Shown: positions 10,702 to 24,787 of the stretch, piece by piece
Layout of the letters: every line of letters begins with the position of its first letter
Position numbering within the stretch: the stretch's first letter is position 1
Source of the DNA: Adiantum capillus-veneris
Taxonomy: Eukaryota > Streptophyta > Polypodiopsida > Polypodiales > Pteridaceae
Direction: 5' to 3'
Length of the DNA: 64,000 bases
NCBI GenBank assembly: GCA_014529385.2
Contig: CM043952.1
Location: 58,302,119-58,366,118, forward strand
Position numbers and translations under genes: made by a program
Notes under the pieces: model-generated
Told to the model about the DNA's origin: nothing
Database searches by the model: none
What the model saw: the letters and a program-made list of their open reading frames with translations, nothing else

Positions 10702-12054
10702 CTCTCTAGGGGGAGTGCAAATAATTAGGTTAGGGTTCCTTATGTTTTTTGTTGTGTTCAATAAGTGTTGGTACCTTTTCCCACTAATGTGTCTCCTGGA
10801 GGTATTCCTTTTGTTTCCTAGTGTGTACAGGAGCGTTTTGCTATTGATAGGATTTGGACCTTCATGGAACCTTTCTCTCATTCACACTTCAGATCAAGCG
10901 CCACCATCAACACAAACAGGTGTTTCTTGTCCATTAGCATTGTCCCTTATCTTTTTTGCATCTATGATTGTCTGCTTTGATTGTGATTGGTAGCATAATA
11001 TCCAGCACATTTGCTTAGTATCAAACATTTAATTCAATGTCTTTTTTGTCATAATCCCTTGTCTAGGTTTAAACATCAAGCAAATCCGACTAAGCTAGTT
11101 TGACCAAGTTAGGTGTTAGAGATCTTCTCTTAATACCAAGGGGAATGCCTTCCTAATAATTAATGGTTACTTAGGTTCTTAATCCGATTTCGGCAGCATT
11201 GTGTGAAATGTACTAGGGCTTTCTAGTGGGCTTGACCCTATTGACCTTTAGCTTAAGTATTATAAAGGGAGTTTACTAGTGTGATGAGCCTGGGGAGGTG
11301 TATCAGTGTTATATGACCCCCCAAAGTTACAAAATTAAAATGATGAAAATGAACAAACAAAAAATCAAAGTGCCACATTGTAAAATCTTAAGCTGGAAGA
11401 GAAATCTCAACTTGATTGGGTACTTCACTCACATGTATCGCCTATGGTACTAGAGCCCTAGAGGTTCCTAGTATGGGCGCTTTTTCTTGAAAAGCAAAAA
11501 ACCCAAGGCATACAAAATAAGCACACACATCAAAATTGAATCACTGTGAAAAGAATTTGGGGGGTCAAAGAAAAAGTAATCAGTCGGGCGATGATTTCAT
11601 GAGAAATTCCTTTTATGGTAGCTTAACTACAAGGTCTTCTAGATATAGCCTCTAGTCAGCCCTCGAACATGAATACTTGGCTCTCGCGATTAAACAACTT
11701 AATTGACCACAGAAAATTAAGAAGCTTACCCATGGTATTAATATTCGATCTCTAGTGCCTTTCGACCGTCAAAACCCCAGGCTTGTTTAATTTTTTACCT
11801 TTACATCTGTTTATGCATTTGATTACATTGCAATTTAATGTTCATTGCTGACAAATGTTTGAAATTCTTTTACCAATCAATTTGTCTACCTAAAACTGCA
11901 TATGCTTTTTAATCACTTATGAGAATGCAATTACTGTGCCAATGTTGTTTGATTTTGCAGTGACTGAAGAAGGCTAAGGACATTCATCTCAAATGCTCTT
12001 CCACCTCGACGAACGAGCTTCAACTCAATAGCTTCCGAGGACGGAATCTACATC
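10702..12054 (+). other. Non-coding 3' region of the OTA element
   Basis: About 1.35 kb between the last accessory ORF and the polypurine tract. I see no convincing coding frame. A hydrophobic open stretch (10715-10993, opening on GTG) has no clear start and no recognised family. The length is in line with long 3' untranslated regions of Athila-like elements. Confidence 0.5.
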
Positions 12055-12065
12055 AGGAAGGGGGG
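12055..12065 (+). promoter_or_regulatory. Polypurine tract (plus-strand primer)
   Basis: AGGAAGGGGGG followed by CA and then the LTR start TGTTAACC. This is the position and composition of the RNase H-resistant primer for plus-strand DNA synthesis. Confidence 0.85.
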
Positions 12066-12067
12066 CA

Positions 12068-12660
12068 TGTTAACCCTCACGGCTCACGGACACCCCATCA
12101 CCTAAGACGGACGTGTATTATGTATTTGGTAGAGTCAGGTACCGGGCTTGTCGGACCAATAGGAAAAGGGTAAGAGTGATCTCCGATGAGAGGCGCACTC
12201 TAACTGGGACATTCAAGGGATTAGTTGGCTAAGCATGGGCGCCCAAGTGTGAATGGGGTGAGCTCATATAAAAGCCAACTAAACCTAAAATTCACTTATT
12301 CTCTCATTTGTGCAATAGAAGAGTGCTCTTGCTCCATCTCCATCTCCATCTTCTTCTTCTTCACCTCCTTGTGTGTGTGTGTGTGTGTGTATGTGTGTGT
12401 GAGAGAGAGAGAGAGTGTGTGTGCGATTGAGCATTGAGACGACGGCACGGCGGCGGCGAAGCGGTTGAGCGCGGCGAAGCGGCGGCTCCTTCTGCTTCGC
12501 GGCAAGGAATCCTCCACGAAGCAAGCGTAGAGCGGTGAGTGACACACCATCGCTTTCTTTGAGCTTACTAGTTAAGCTAGTTGTGTGCTTGGAGCCGTCT
12601 GTGGCTCGCACACAGTGTTAGGCAAGTCCCTTGCTTCGACAGTGCGGCAAGGAGCGCACA
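12068..12660 (+). repeat. 3' LTR of the OTA element
   Basis: Starts TGTTAACCCTCACGG and ends AGGAGCGCACA. It aligns along its length with 60473-61038, which is followed by a primer site, so both ends are supported. TATAAAA at 12267-12273 marks the promoter; a (GT)n/(GA)n stretch (about 12371-12424) and a GC-rich segment follow in the transcribed part. A long minus-strand open frame here is a by-product of the simple repeats. Confidence 0.9.
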
Positions 12661-13653
12661 ATTGCACACTTGATCACACATACATGAGTATATACATGCT
12701 AAATTAACTCAATTTTAATCAAAAATTGATCAAATTTTAACTCAATTTAGCATTGAACACACACACAAATTAGGTGCACAAATCCAATTTTTTGCTCAAT
12801 TAGCAACGAAATTAGGCCAACTCCTAATGCTTGCACACACATTTCTTGCCAAATCATCAATCTACAAGGATTAAGGTGTTCAATTTGACCATAAATCTTC
12901 TCATCAAAGTTATTCAAAATGGGCACACACATTCAAATCTTGCCCTAATTTTGGCAATTAGGCCTACTCCATGACTGGAATAGCCTCACATACACATCAA
13001 TTTAGTGATTTGCACACACAATTTATGCAAAACTACCATTCCTCAAGCATCTAGGCATCCAATTTCATGAGATTAGGCATAAATTCCATCAATTAGGCAC
13101 ACAGCTAATTTTTGCAATGATTTAGCAACTCAATGGGATCAACTTAATCAATTAAAAATTGAGCGGAGTAGGTCAATCCACTTACAATTGATTGCTTGCT
13201 TGCTAAGTCCTTGCTCCTCGCGTAGACACACTATTGCACACACATGTGTGCAACTCCGATTCGGTCCAAAATTGATCAAAAAATTGACCAAAAACAACAC
13301 TCAATCACATGATTAGGCATAGATTAGAGCAATTAAGAGTGATGATCCTCCTCAATTAAGGGGCTTTAGCATACATTCCAAATCAAAATTAGTGGTTAGG
13401 TTAGCACAATTAGCATGGAATTAGTACAATTAGCACGAAATTAGCATGAATGGGATGCAAAATTAGTGAAGGTTAGTGAAAAATTAGCAAAATCAAAAGA
13501 GATTTAGGGGTTTTTGGGGTGAAATGACTCTATACACATCCAATTAATCCTAATTACACTACACACAAATCAAATCCTACCTAATTACAAGAAATCGGTA
13601 ATCAAATTACTCTTATCTTTTGCAACCTCAACTCCACTAGCGTAGGCAACCCG
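12661..13653 (-). other. Leader-like non-coding sequence of a minus-strand LTR element
   Basis: AT-rich sequence with many short AATTAGCA and CACACA repetitions and no credible coding frame. On the minus strand it lies immediately downstream of the primer-site-like motif at 13654-13671, so I read it as the 5' untranslated leader of an LTR element whose gag-pol has been replaced or cut by the OTA element ending at 12660. Confidence 0.45.
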
Positions 13654-13671
13654 TCCCCGACAACGGCACCA
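13654..13671 (-). promoter_or_regulatory. Primer-binding site, tRNA-Asp-like
   Basis: The minus strand reads TGGTGCCGTTGTCGGGGA, one base after an LTR end (CCAACA). It differs from the plant tRNA-Asp primer site TGGCGCCGTTGCCGGGGA at two positions, both C to T. This fixes the orientation of the element: LTR on the right, internal region on the left. Confidence 0.7.
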
Positions 13672-13672
13672 A

Positions 13673-13722
13673 TGTTGGAGGCTCGCCATAGCATAGGCAA
13701 TCTCCCACAAAATCTATCAATC

Positions 13723-13790
<68 letters not shown>

Positions 13791-15083
13791 ATGACCCGTT
13801 GGAGGCATCACACAAAGAATGTGCGAGAGCGTTGTCGGATGCAAAGATTGAGAGGATTCAAGAGCGTGCATCCTCCAATGCAAATAGAAATCATCCCAAA
13901 TCAACTAATGCTAATCGCACATCAAGCATCAATTTCAAGCAATCATCTACACACATCAAGGAACTAAGTGAAACACACTAATCTTGGAATCTCTCAAGCA
14001 CAAATCTAATTACATGCATTGACGATTAAGCACACAAGATCGCATTCAAGTCGGCCACCCCAACCATGCCCATCATGGTGTCCAAATCAAGTCACACATA
14101 ATCAAATTAAGCTCAAGGCTTCTTAAACCTACACACACACACAAGCACACCATTAGAGGACAACTCTAATCCCTCAATCACGAGTACACCCACAATCCGG
14201 AGAGAGAGAGCATGACCCGGTTCGGGCTTGGAGGCATCACACAAAGAATGTGCAAGAGAGTCATCGGATGCAAAGATTGAGAGGATTCAAGAGCGTGCAT
14301 CCTCCAATGCAAATAGAAATCATCCCAAATCAACTAATGCTAATCGCACATCAAGCATCAATTTCAAGCAATCATCTACACACATCAAGCAATGAAGTGA
14401 AACACACTAATCTTCGAATCTCTCAAGCACAACTCTAATTATATGCATTGACGATTAAGCACACAAGATCTCATTCAAGTCGGCCACCCCTACCATGCCC
14501 ATCATGGTGTCCAAATCAAGTCACACATAATCAAATTAAGCTCAAGGCTTCTTAAACCTACACATACACACAAGCACACCATTAGAGTACACCCACTCCG
14601 CTTAATCGAGAGAGTTAGATAAGGACACTAATCGGAGTAGCTTAGCATAAGTGAGAGTTAGATTAGAGAAGATCAACACTTCAAAACAATGAAGGAAACT
14701 AGATAAACATGATTGACAACATAATGAAGACTAGATTATTTAAGAGAGGATTACACTAATTACATGTGATTAGCACTAGCCTTCTAAGCATGGGCATTAA
14801 GCTCAAAGGCTAGGCCATCAAGAGCTACTCTAGAGAGAGAGTTCTCAAAATGACAACTCAAGAATGACCTCTCATTAAGCATAGGGATATTTTATAGCTT
14901 TGGTAACCCAACTATGGGATAAAGTGAGCTCTCTAGCCTAAACTCATACAACTTTGGAACTCCTAAATGAGCCCAAGCCCTATACAATGAAAAGTAAATA
15001 CTGTGCACTATGGCACATCCACAGCTTGGTGCATAAATGGTGTAGCCTGTGTTAGCCGCTGCTAACAGTAACAACCAAATTTT
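13673..15083 (-). repeat. 5' LTR of a minus-strand element (right end cut by copia insertion)
   Basis: On the minus strand the LTR ends CTCCAACA beside the primer site. A TATA motif (GCTATAAAATATCC, near 14890-14903 on the minus strand) gives about 1.2 kb of transcribed LTR, which includes a long (GA)n run and a tandem duplication. The upstream border is not seen, because the copia element begins at 15084. No coding frame is present. Confidence 0.6.
13719..14598. repeat. Tandem duplication of about 0.42-0.47 kb inside the LTR
   Basis: 13719-14194 and 14195-about 14598 are near-identical. Both begin AATCCGGAGAG, contain CATGACCCG, then GGAGGCATCACACAAAG, and continue to ACACACAAGCACACCATTAGAG. 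The first copy has an expanded (GA)n run of about 65 bases at 13724-13788; the second has only a short one. Matching motifs are offset by 421 bases after the run. Confidence 0.88.
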
Positions 15084-15826
15084 TGTTAAGTATGGAGCCT
15101 GATTTACCCTTGTAATTTTCTGTGGTAAAAGCGCACATTTGTAAGGCCCCCATTATGAGGAGAGCCAGCGTGCGTGAAGGAAAATCACTCACCGACAACC
15201 AAAAATTTCACGGACAAGAATCAGGGACAACTTTAGAGGCCTCGGGGGCGGAGGTCCCTGAGACTTTTTTTTTCGCCGGAATATTATGGCCGGCCGGCGG
15301 TCGGAAACTGGTCAGAAAACAACCGGTCGGTTGGCCGGTGGCCGGTAGTCAATGGCCGATGGCCGGTGGCCGGTGGCCGAATTCAAAAGCGAATTTGTCT
15401 TCTCAAGGGCGGCCACACATGGGCGGATTGGAGGGTCCGATTTGGACTTATTCGCACAAGGGCGGCTACACATGGCTGTCCCTCATAAGAGAGGGCAGCC
15501 CTTTTGGCCTATAAAAGGAGGCCATTTCTACACACATTTTATAGTGTGAAGTTGATGCAACAAGGTGAGTGTGAGGTGGTGAGAGTGAATCAAGGCGGGA
15601 GCTCTATCAAGGGTTTAATCCCTTTGTAAACTACTTCTTCTTTTGAAGTGCTAAAGCCATTGAGTGGCTGCTTTCCCGTGGATGTAGCCCACATTGGGTG
15701 AACCACGTATATCGTGTGTACTCTCTCTCTCTCTCTCTACTCTATAATCTCTTGTGTGTGAAATCTATCTCTCTCCATTAAGTAATCTACTCAAAAATCT
15801 ATTTAGCTACGTCTTATTTTCTAACA
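15084..15826 (+). repeat. Copia 5' LTR
   Basis: Starts TGTTAAGTATGGAGCC and ends TTTTCTAACA. TATAAAA at 15510-15516 is the likely promoter; a (CT)n run lies at about 15721-15739. Compared with the 3' LTR it carries about 70 extra bases around 15225-15300, with GC-rich GGCCGG repeats. Confidence 0.93.
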
Positions 15827-15828
15827 AC

Positions 15829-15841
15829 TGGTATCAAAGCA
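15829..15841 (+). promoter_or_regulatory. Primer-binding site, initiator-Met tRNA type
   Basis: TGGTATCAAAGCA two bases after the LTR end; the plant consensus is TGGTATCAGAGC. One mismatch. Confidence 0.9.
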
Positions 15842-15890
15842 AGGTTTGCTCATAGCTAAATTATCTCAAGGAAAGGATTCCTTGAATTGA

Positions 15891-16868
15891 GTGGGAGGTA
15901 TGGCGGAGGAAGGGAAACTCAAGATTGAGAAGTTCAACGGCAAAAACTACCAACATTGGAAGATGCAGATTGAACACTATCTCTACCAGAAGGACCTCTA
16001 TTTGCCACTAGGCGGTCTTGCGAAGAAGCCCGCAACAATGGCAGATGAAGCATGGATTGTCCTTGATCGAAAGGCACTGGGAACAATTCGGTTCAGCTTG
16101 GCGTCAACGATGGCCTTCAATGTTTCGGAGATGAAGACCACGGAGGACTTGATGAAGTCACTTGACGACTTCTACGAGAAACCATCGGCATCCAATAAGG
16201 TATTTCTTATGAAGCGCTTGTTCAATCTAAAGATGGCAGAGAATGGTTCAGTTGCAGAACACCTAAATGACTTTAACACAAACATAAGTCAACTTCGATC
16301 GGTAAAAATCAATTTCAATGACAAAGTGCGAGCTCTCCTTATACTATCATCTCTACCGGATAGTTGGGACAGCCTTGTGATGGCTATAAGTAATTCTATC
16401 TTTGGTACAAATACTATCTTTGGTACAAATACTCTTAAGTTTGATGATGTTGTGGGTGTTCTCCTAAGCGAGAAACTACGAAGGAGAAGCACAGGAGAAT
16501 CATCAAGTGCTGCATTGTCAGTGGAAACAAGAGGAAGGCCTAAGGAGAGGTTCAAAAACCAAAAGGGTCGTGATCGCTCAAGGCGGAGCAAGTCACGGAC
16601 AAAGTCAGTTCTTGCATGTTGGAACTGCGGCAAGAAGGGCCACGTCAAGAAGGATTGTTGGTCCAAGAAGAAGAAGGAGACAGAGTCTCAAGACAACAAG
16701 CCAACATCGAAGGCCAATGTGGCAGGTAAAGTAGAGCAAGATGCTCTAATTCTCTCATTAGACAATGTGTCTAATTCCTGGATAGTAGATTCCGGGGCTT
16801 CATTCCATGCGACACCACACAAGCAACATTTCCAAGACTACACCAAAGGTAATTTTGGGTATGTATAG
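15891..16868 (+). pseudogene. gag: Copia gag with zinc knuckle and protease active site
   Basis: Starts with a Met in the usual place after the primer site (a second Met follows three codons later). Residues about 10-200 form the UBN2/Retrotran_gag capsid-like region (FNGKNYQHWKMQIEHYL). The CCHC knuckle is CWNCGKKGHVKKDC near residue 242. The retropepsin active site is WIVDSGASFHATPHK near residue 297. A short in-frame tandem duplication (IFGTNT twice, near 16390-16430) lies in gag. TAG at 16866-16868 interrupts the protease and the same frame continues beyond. Confidence 0.92.
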
Positions 16869-17300
16869 TTGGGAGATGATGAAGCTTGTGAGATTGTCAG
16901 CAAAGGTACAGTTTCTGTCAAAACTGCTAACGGAAATGAATGGAAGCTTAAAGATGTTAGGCATGTTCCTTCTCTTCGCAAAAATTTAATCTCTATAGGA
17001 CAATTGGACGATGAAGGTCACAACATTTCATTCGGAAACAAACGGTGGAAGATCTCAAAGGGATCTTTGGTGGTTGCCAAGGGAGAAAAGGTCGGTACAC
17101 TTTACTTGTGTACTGTTAGCACGCAACCTTTAGCTTGTGCAGCAACTACAGAAGTTGGCAGTGCAGTGTGGCACTATCGACTTGGGCATATGAGTGCCAA
17201 AGGAATGCAAATCCTTCAAACAAAGACGCTATTACCAGGTTTGAAAGAAGTGGACTTAGAGTTTTGTGAAGATTGTGTTTATGGTAAACAAAGAGGGTAA
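16869..17300 (+). pseudogene. pol: Copia protease remainder and pre-integrase zinc module
   Basis: In frame with the upstream gag-protease. The protease body (GTVSVKTANGNEWKLKDVRH) is followed by the GAG-pre-integrase HHCC module (WHYRLGHMSAKGM and CEDCVYGKQ). It stops at 17298-17300, and the sequence immediately after is out of frame with the integrase core. Confidence 0.88.
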
Positions 17301-17344
17301 AATTTCAAAAATCAGGAAATGAAAGAAAAAATAAAAAACTTGAG

Positions 17345-18133
17345 TTGGTTCATTTTTATGTTTGGGGTCCTGCAAGTACACCATCACTTGGTGGCTCATT
17401 GTACTATGTAACATTCATAGACAATGCGACTAGAAAAACATGGGTTTATGTCATGAAGAATAAATTCGATGTATTTTCCATATTTCAAAGGTGGAAATCC
17501 TTTGTGGAGAATGAAACAGGTACCAAGGTTAAATGCCTCAGATCTGACAATGGAGGCGAATATTGCAGCCAAGCTTTTGAAAGCTTTTGTGCTAGCAATG
17601 GCATTCGGAGGCAAAGGACAACCCCAAGGACACCTCAACAAAATGGGATTTCTGAAAGGATGAACAGGACAATCATGGAACGAGCACGAAGCATGCGGCT
17701 ACATGCAGGCCTACCGCTTGAGCTTTGGGCGGAAGCTGTAAGTACGTCTGTGTACTTAATCAATCGGTCACCCTCAACGGCATTGGATGGGGGAGTTCCA
17801 GAAGAGGCATGGACAGGTAAACCGGTGAATTATGCATTTCTTAGAGTGTTTGGGTGTGAGGCTTTCATGCACATAGATAGAAGCCTAAGATCAAAGCTAG
17901 ATACAAAGTCCAAAAAGTGTTTCTTCGTTGGCTATGGAGAAGGAGACTTTGGGTATCGCCTATGGAATCCTGAAGATGGTAAAATCTTAAGGAGTAGGGA
18001 TGTAATTTTTAACGAACAAAATATGTACAAAGATTACTTGGAAAGAAAACAAACAAAAGAAACAGGTGATGAGTACATGGAGCTTGAGGATGGTGAAGAC
18101 TCAAGGACTGCAAATGGTGACAATGTGCAATAA
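17345..18133 (+). pseudogene. pol: Copia integrase core with first catalytic Asp lost
   Basis: The core has FIDNATRKTWVYVMKNK, the second Asp in RSDNGGEYCS and the Glu in TPQQNGISERMN. The first catalytic aspartate, normally in an HTDVWGP-type strand, is replaced: the sequence reads HFYVWGP. With a frameshift upstream and TAA at 18131-18133, this integrase cannot work. The region after the core (RVFGCEAFMHI, then FVGYGEGDFGYRLW) is typical of copia. Confidence 0.92.
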
Positions 18134-18226
18134 CGTCAACCAAATGAGGAGCCTCAACCTATTCCCCGAAGATCTACAAGAGCAAGTAGACCTCCAGAAA
18201 GGTTTGTTCCTTCCTTCAACCATCTC

Positions 18227-19435
18227 TTGATCTCAGATTCTGGAGAGCCGGAATCATACGAAGAAGCTATGCAACATGAACCCAAAGAAGAATGGACGAA
18301 GAGCATGCAAGTGGAGATGGACTCACTACATCGCAAACAAACATGGGAGTTGGTTGAGTTGCCTAAAGGTAAGCGGGCACTTCAAAACAAATGGGTGTAC
18401 AAGGTGAAGGAAGAAGAAGGTGGGAAGAAAAGGTACAAGTCTAGGCTTGTGGTAAAAGGGTTTTCTCAAAAGAAAGGTATTGACTTCAATGAAATATTTT
18501 CTCCTGTTGTAAAAATGAACTCAATTAGGCTTCTCTTAAGCCTTGTGGCTGCTTATGATCTAAATCTCGAGCAAATGGATGTAAATACGGCATTCCCTCA
18601 CGGTGACTTAGAGGAGGAAATCTACATGCTTCAACCAAAGGGGTATGAAGTAAAAGGTAAGGAGAAAATAGTTTGCAGATTAAAGAAGAGCTTGTATGGT
18701 TTAAAGCAAGCATCAAGACAATGGTACTTGAATTTTGATCGATGGATGTTGAATCATGAATTCACAAGATGCAACTGGGATCACTGCGTCTACATGAAGA
18801 ATTTGGGAGATGGGAAATTCATCATCCTAATGTTGTATGTTGATGACATGTTGATTGCAAGTGCTAACATGCAGGACATCAAAGACCTAAAAGAGGAGCT
18901 GTCCAAATCTTTTTCAATGAAAGATTTAGGTGCTGCAAAGAGGATACTTGGTATGAAAATATCACGGGACAGGACGAAGAAGACAATAAAGCTATCTCAA
19001 GAAGATTACATCAATAAGGTACTAGAAAGGTTTGCAATGCAAAATGCAAAACCAGTTTCTACACCTTTGGCTGGTCATTTTAAACTAACGAAGGATATGT
19101 GTCCAAAGACACAAGAGGAGATAGCCTATATGTCTAAAGTTCCATATGCTGCAGCGGTAGGTTCTCTAATGTATGCTATGGTCTGGACAAGGCCAGACAT
19201 TGCACATGCAGTGGGAGTTGTGAGTAGGTTCATGGACAACCCAGGTAAAGCGCATTGGCAAGCTGTGAAGTGGATACTTAGGTATCTAAAAGGGACAATA
19301 ACAAATGCTTTGTATTTTGGAGGAACTGATATTTTTCTAGAAGGGTATGCTGATGCAGATATGGCAGGTGACAAAGATACTCGAAGGAGCACTACTGGCT
19401 ATGTGTTCATGGTTGGAGGCATAGCAGTAAGCTGA
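18227..19435 (+). pseudogene. pol: Copia reverse transcriptase
   Basis: In frame with the integrase segment. It shows W-x-x-x-MQVEMDSLHRKQTWELVE, KNKWVYKVKEE-like and RLVVKGFSQKKGIDF blocks, MDVNTAFPHGDLEEEIYM, SLYGLKQASRQWY and the catalytic LYVDDMLIA with both aspartates. The start of RNase H (YADADMAGDKDTRRSTTGY) follows. TGA at 19433-19435 stands where copia elements have Trp in the SWxSKxQ motif, a TGG to TGA nonsense change. Confidence 0.93.
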
Positions 19436-19453
19436 GCTTCAAAGCTGCAGAAA

Positions 19454-19798
19454 GTGGTTTCACTTTCTACCACGGAAGCAGAGTATGTAGCAATGACGGA
19501 GGCAAGCAAAGAAATTATGTGGCTTCACAGATTCTTAAAAGAGCTTGGATTCAAACAAGACAATTGTGTCTTGTACAGTGATAGCCAAAGCTCTATCCAT
19601 CTTGCGAAGAACTCAGCCTTTCATTCAAGGACAAAGCACATTGAGGTGAGATATCACTTCATACGCACTCTTTTGGAAGAGGGACAGTTAAAGCTAGGAA
19701 AGGTGCATACAAGTGAAAATCCTGCAGACATGTTTACAAAGGTGGTCAACAAGGAGCAGTTGAGCTTTTGCTCATCTTCAATCCACATTCAAGGATAA
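19454..19798 (+). pseudogene. pol: Copia RNase H C-terminal part
   Basis: Continues in frame after the TGA with VSLSTTEAEYVAMTEA, LYSDSQSSIHLAKN, and ending in NPADMFTKVV shortly before the polyprotein stop at 19796-19798. RNase H acidic residues are in place. About 60 bases separate it from the 3' LTR, with a weak purine tract AAGTGGGAGAT before TGTTAAG. Confidence 0.9.
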
Positions 19799-19858
19799 GA
19801 AGCCATAATGGAAAGCAGTCACAGGTTTGGTTTGGAGATCAGTCTCCAAGTGGGAGAT

Positions 19859-20547
19859 TGTTAAGTATGGAGCCTGATTTACCCTTGTAATTTTCTGTGG
19901 TAAAAGCGCACATTTGTAAGGCCTCCATGATGAGGAGAGCCAGCGTGCGTGAAGGAAAATCACTCACCGGAAACCAAAATTTTCACGGACAAGAATCAGG
20001 GGCGGCCGGAAAGTGGTCGGAAAACAACCGATCGGTTGGCCGGTGGCCGGTAGTCAATGGCCGGTGGTCGGAAGTCAATTGCTGGTGGCCGGTGGCCGAA
20101 TTCAAAAGCGGACTTGTCTTCTCAAGGGCGGCCACACATGGGTGGATTGGAGGGTCCGATTTGGACTTATTCGCACAAGGGCGGCTACACATGGCTGTCC
20201 CTCATAAGAGAGGGCAACCCTTTTGGCCTATAAAAGGAGGCCATTTCTACACACATTTTATAGTGTGAAGTTGATGCAACAAGGTGAGTGTGAGGTGGTG
20301 AGAGTGAAGCAAAGCGGGAGCTCTATCAAGGGTTTAATCCCTTTGTAAACTACTTCTTCTTTTAAAGTGCTAAAGCCATTGAGTGGCTACTTTCCCGTGG
20401 ACGTAGCCCACATTGAGTGAACCACGTATATCGTGTGTACTCTCTCTCTCTCTCTCTCTCTCTGTACTCTATAATCTCTTGTGTGTGAAATCTATCTCTC
20501 TCCATTAAGTAATCTACTCAAAAATCTATTTAGCTACGTCTTATTTT
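19859..20547 (+). repeat. Copia 3' LTR, last bases missing
   Basis: Begins TGTTAAGTATGGAGCC and matches the 5' LTR through GTCTTATTTT. TATAAAA is at 20229-20235. The terminal CTAACA is absent; the next bases are the start of the 20548 repeat. Confidence 0.92.
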
Positions 20548-23466
<2,919 letters not shown>

Positions 23467-24649
23467 TTTTTCCAAAACAATCCTTCCCAAGCATTAGCTA
23501 CAAGTTTTAATCAGCAAAAAAGTAAGCAGGCCAAGTAATTGCTAGTGGGCTAGAACTTAAATTAGAGCCCTTAATATAAATCCATGTACCAAAACAGTGA
23601 CAGTACGCATCCAGCCAAAAAAATATATACCCATTAACTGGTGTGCGGCGGGTACAAGTACACCCCCTTTTTCCAAAATATCATGAGTTTTTCCCAACAC
23701 GGAGTAATAGTCAAGCAACAAGGGATCAAACAGCCTACAATTTTGCAACCGAGATTAGTAGGCAAAAAAGAACAATACAAATCCCATTTAGTACCGATTT
23801 CCAGGGCAAAAAACAACCCTTGCAAACCGAGTGAACAGACCAACGACCCTTTAGGTGAATTTTTTCCAAAAAAACCGTTATAAGTATAGACAGTAGTCTG
23901 TGAACCATCAGTACTCATAGGACATAGAGTACCCCCAAGTTTGGGATAACAACGTTGCAGGAAGAATCAACCATAACTTCCTACAACCTTTGTGAAAAAA
24001 CTATCATTATCTGAGAATAACAAACCCTCACAGTACAAACACAAAGCAATACAACGGGTAAAACAAACCACAAAATAATAGTGGTCGACCTGAGTTACTT
24101 GAGTTGAGAGCTCCATGCTTCGATGTGGTTGAGATTCAAATATGGAATCACAAATTTTATGCAAGCAAACAGAGTACAACCAAAGCTAAGTGAGGGGCAG
24201 AGATGCGCCCTCACCTTTAGATAGATAAGGGAGGGAGGTCGCCATAACTGCAAATCGTGGAGTAATCCAAGCGCTTGGGAGATCTTCCACAGAGAAGGTG
24301 AGGCCGCCTGCATGGTGTAATGAAGAGGCAACCAGGAGAATTCATGGCAGGGTTTTCACCCGAGGTTAATTCACTCAAGTCTTGAGAAGGGCTATAGCCA
24401 ATGGTAGTGCCCATAGGCGGTAGGTTTTTACTAAAGTACTAGGAGTCAAGTGAGCTCGGGAATACCCCCAAGCTAGGTGGTAAAGTAGGAGTGTGTGTAT
24501 ATGCCATTAGACCAGAAAATACCATTACCTTATCAGGCCTTTAGTAGTTATGAAGGGCCAAGCCCCATAGTGGAGGTTCAAGCACTTTGAAGCTCCCCCT
24601 TTTTTTTTAAAGGAGGAACAAATAAGTAAGGAGTTAAATAAGTGCAGCA

Positions 24650-24740
<91 letters not shown>
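23467..24740. repeat. ~1.28-kb direct repeat, copy 2, ending in (TG)n
   Basis: Same sequence as 20548-21831 with scattered substitutions and small indels. The TG run is at about 24651-24740. After the run the two copies have no similarity. Confidence 0.9.
24651..24740. repeat. (TG)n microsatellite
   Basis: TG run of about 90 bases at the end of repeat copy 2, next to the Penelope-like element. Confidence 0.97.
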
Positions 24741-24744
<4 letters not shown>

Positions 24745-24787
24745 CTACCCACCCTATCCCAGGCACGAAACACAATGAGCCAAAAGT

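Larger units (their letters stand above)
2758..12660 (+). mobile_element. OTA-clade (Athila/Tat-like) Ty3 element, 5'-truncated, with accessory ORFs and 3' LTR
   Basis: The order is gag C-terminus, protease-like region, RT, RNase H, integrase, a second retropepsin-like domain, a Trp-Pro repeat ORF, an acidic ORF, a non-coding stretch, a purine tract and a 3' LTR at 12068-12660. The LTR is clearly the same family as the one at 60473-61038, which is followed by a tRNA-Asp-type primer site, so the missing 5' part probably looked like 60473-64000. RT style (FAWTYHDMKG, SFLDGYSGYNQI) and long post-integrase sequence fit the Athila/Tat side of Ty3. No archaeal-type second RNase H is seen between RNase H and integrase. 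Multiple stops and an RT active-site change make it defective. Confidence 0.88.
15084..20547 (+). mobile_element. Ty1/copia retrotransposon with both LTRs, coding region decayed
   Basis: LTRs at 15084-15826 and 19859-20547 flank a tRNA-iMet-type primer site and gag, protease, integrase, RT and RNase H in copia order. The LTR ends are TGTTA and TAACA. The last six bases (CTAACA) are missing from the 3' LTR, where an unrelated repeat begins, so no target-site duplication can be checked. Four nonsense codons (16866, 17298, 18131, 19433) and a frameshift near 17300 break one long frame. Confidence 0.94.

Noticed and set aside
10715..10993. Possible envelope-like membrane protein after integrase
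   Set aside because: Hydrophobic but opens on GTG, has no clear signal peptide, no coiled coil or transmembrane anchor pattern, and no family match.
12285..12611. 108-codon minus-strand frame
   Set aside because: Lies wholly inside the OTA LTR and is driven by GT/GA repeats.
13602..13904. Leu-Ser repeat frame
   Set aside because: Translation of the (GA)n run in an LTR.
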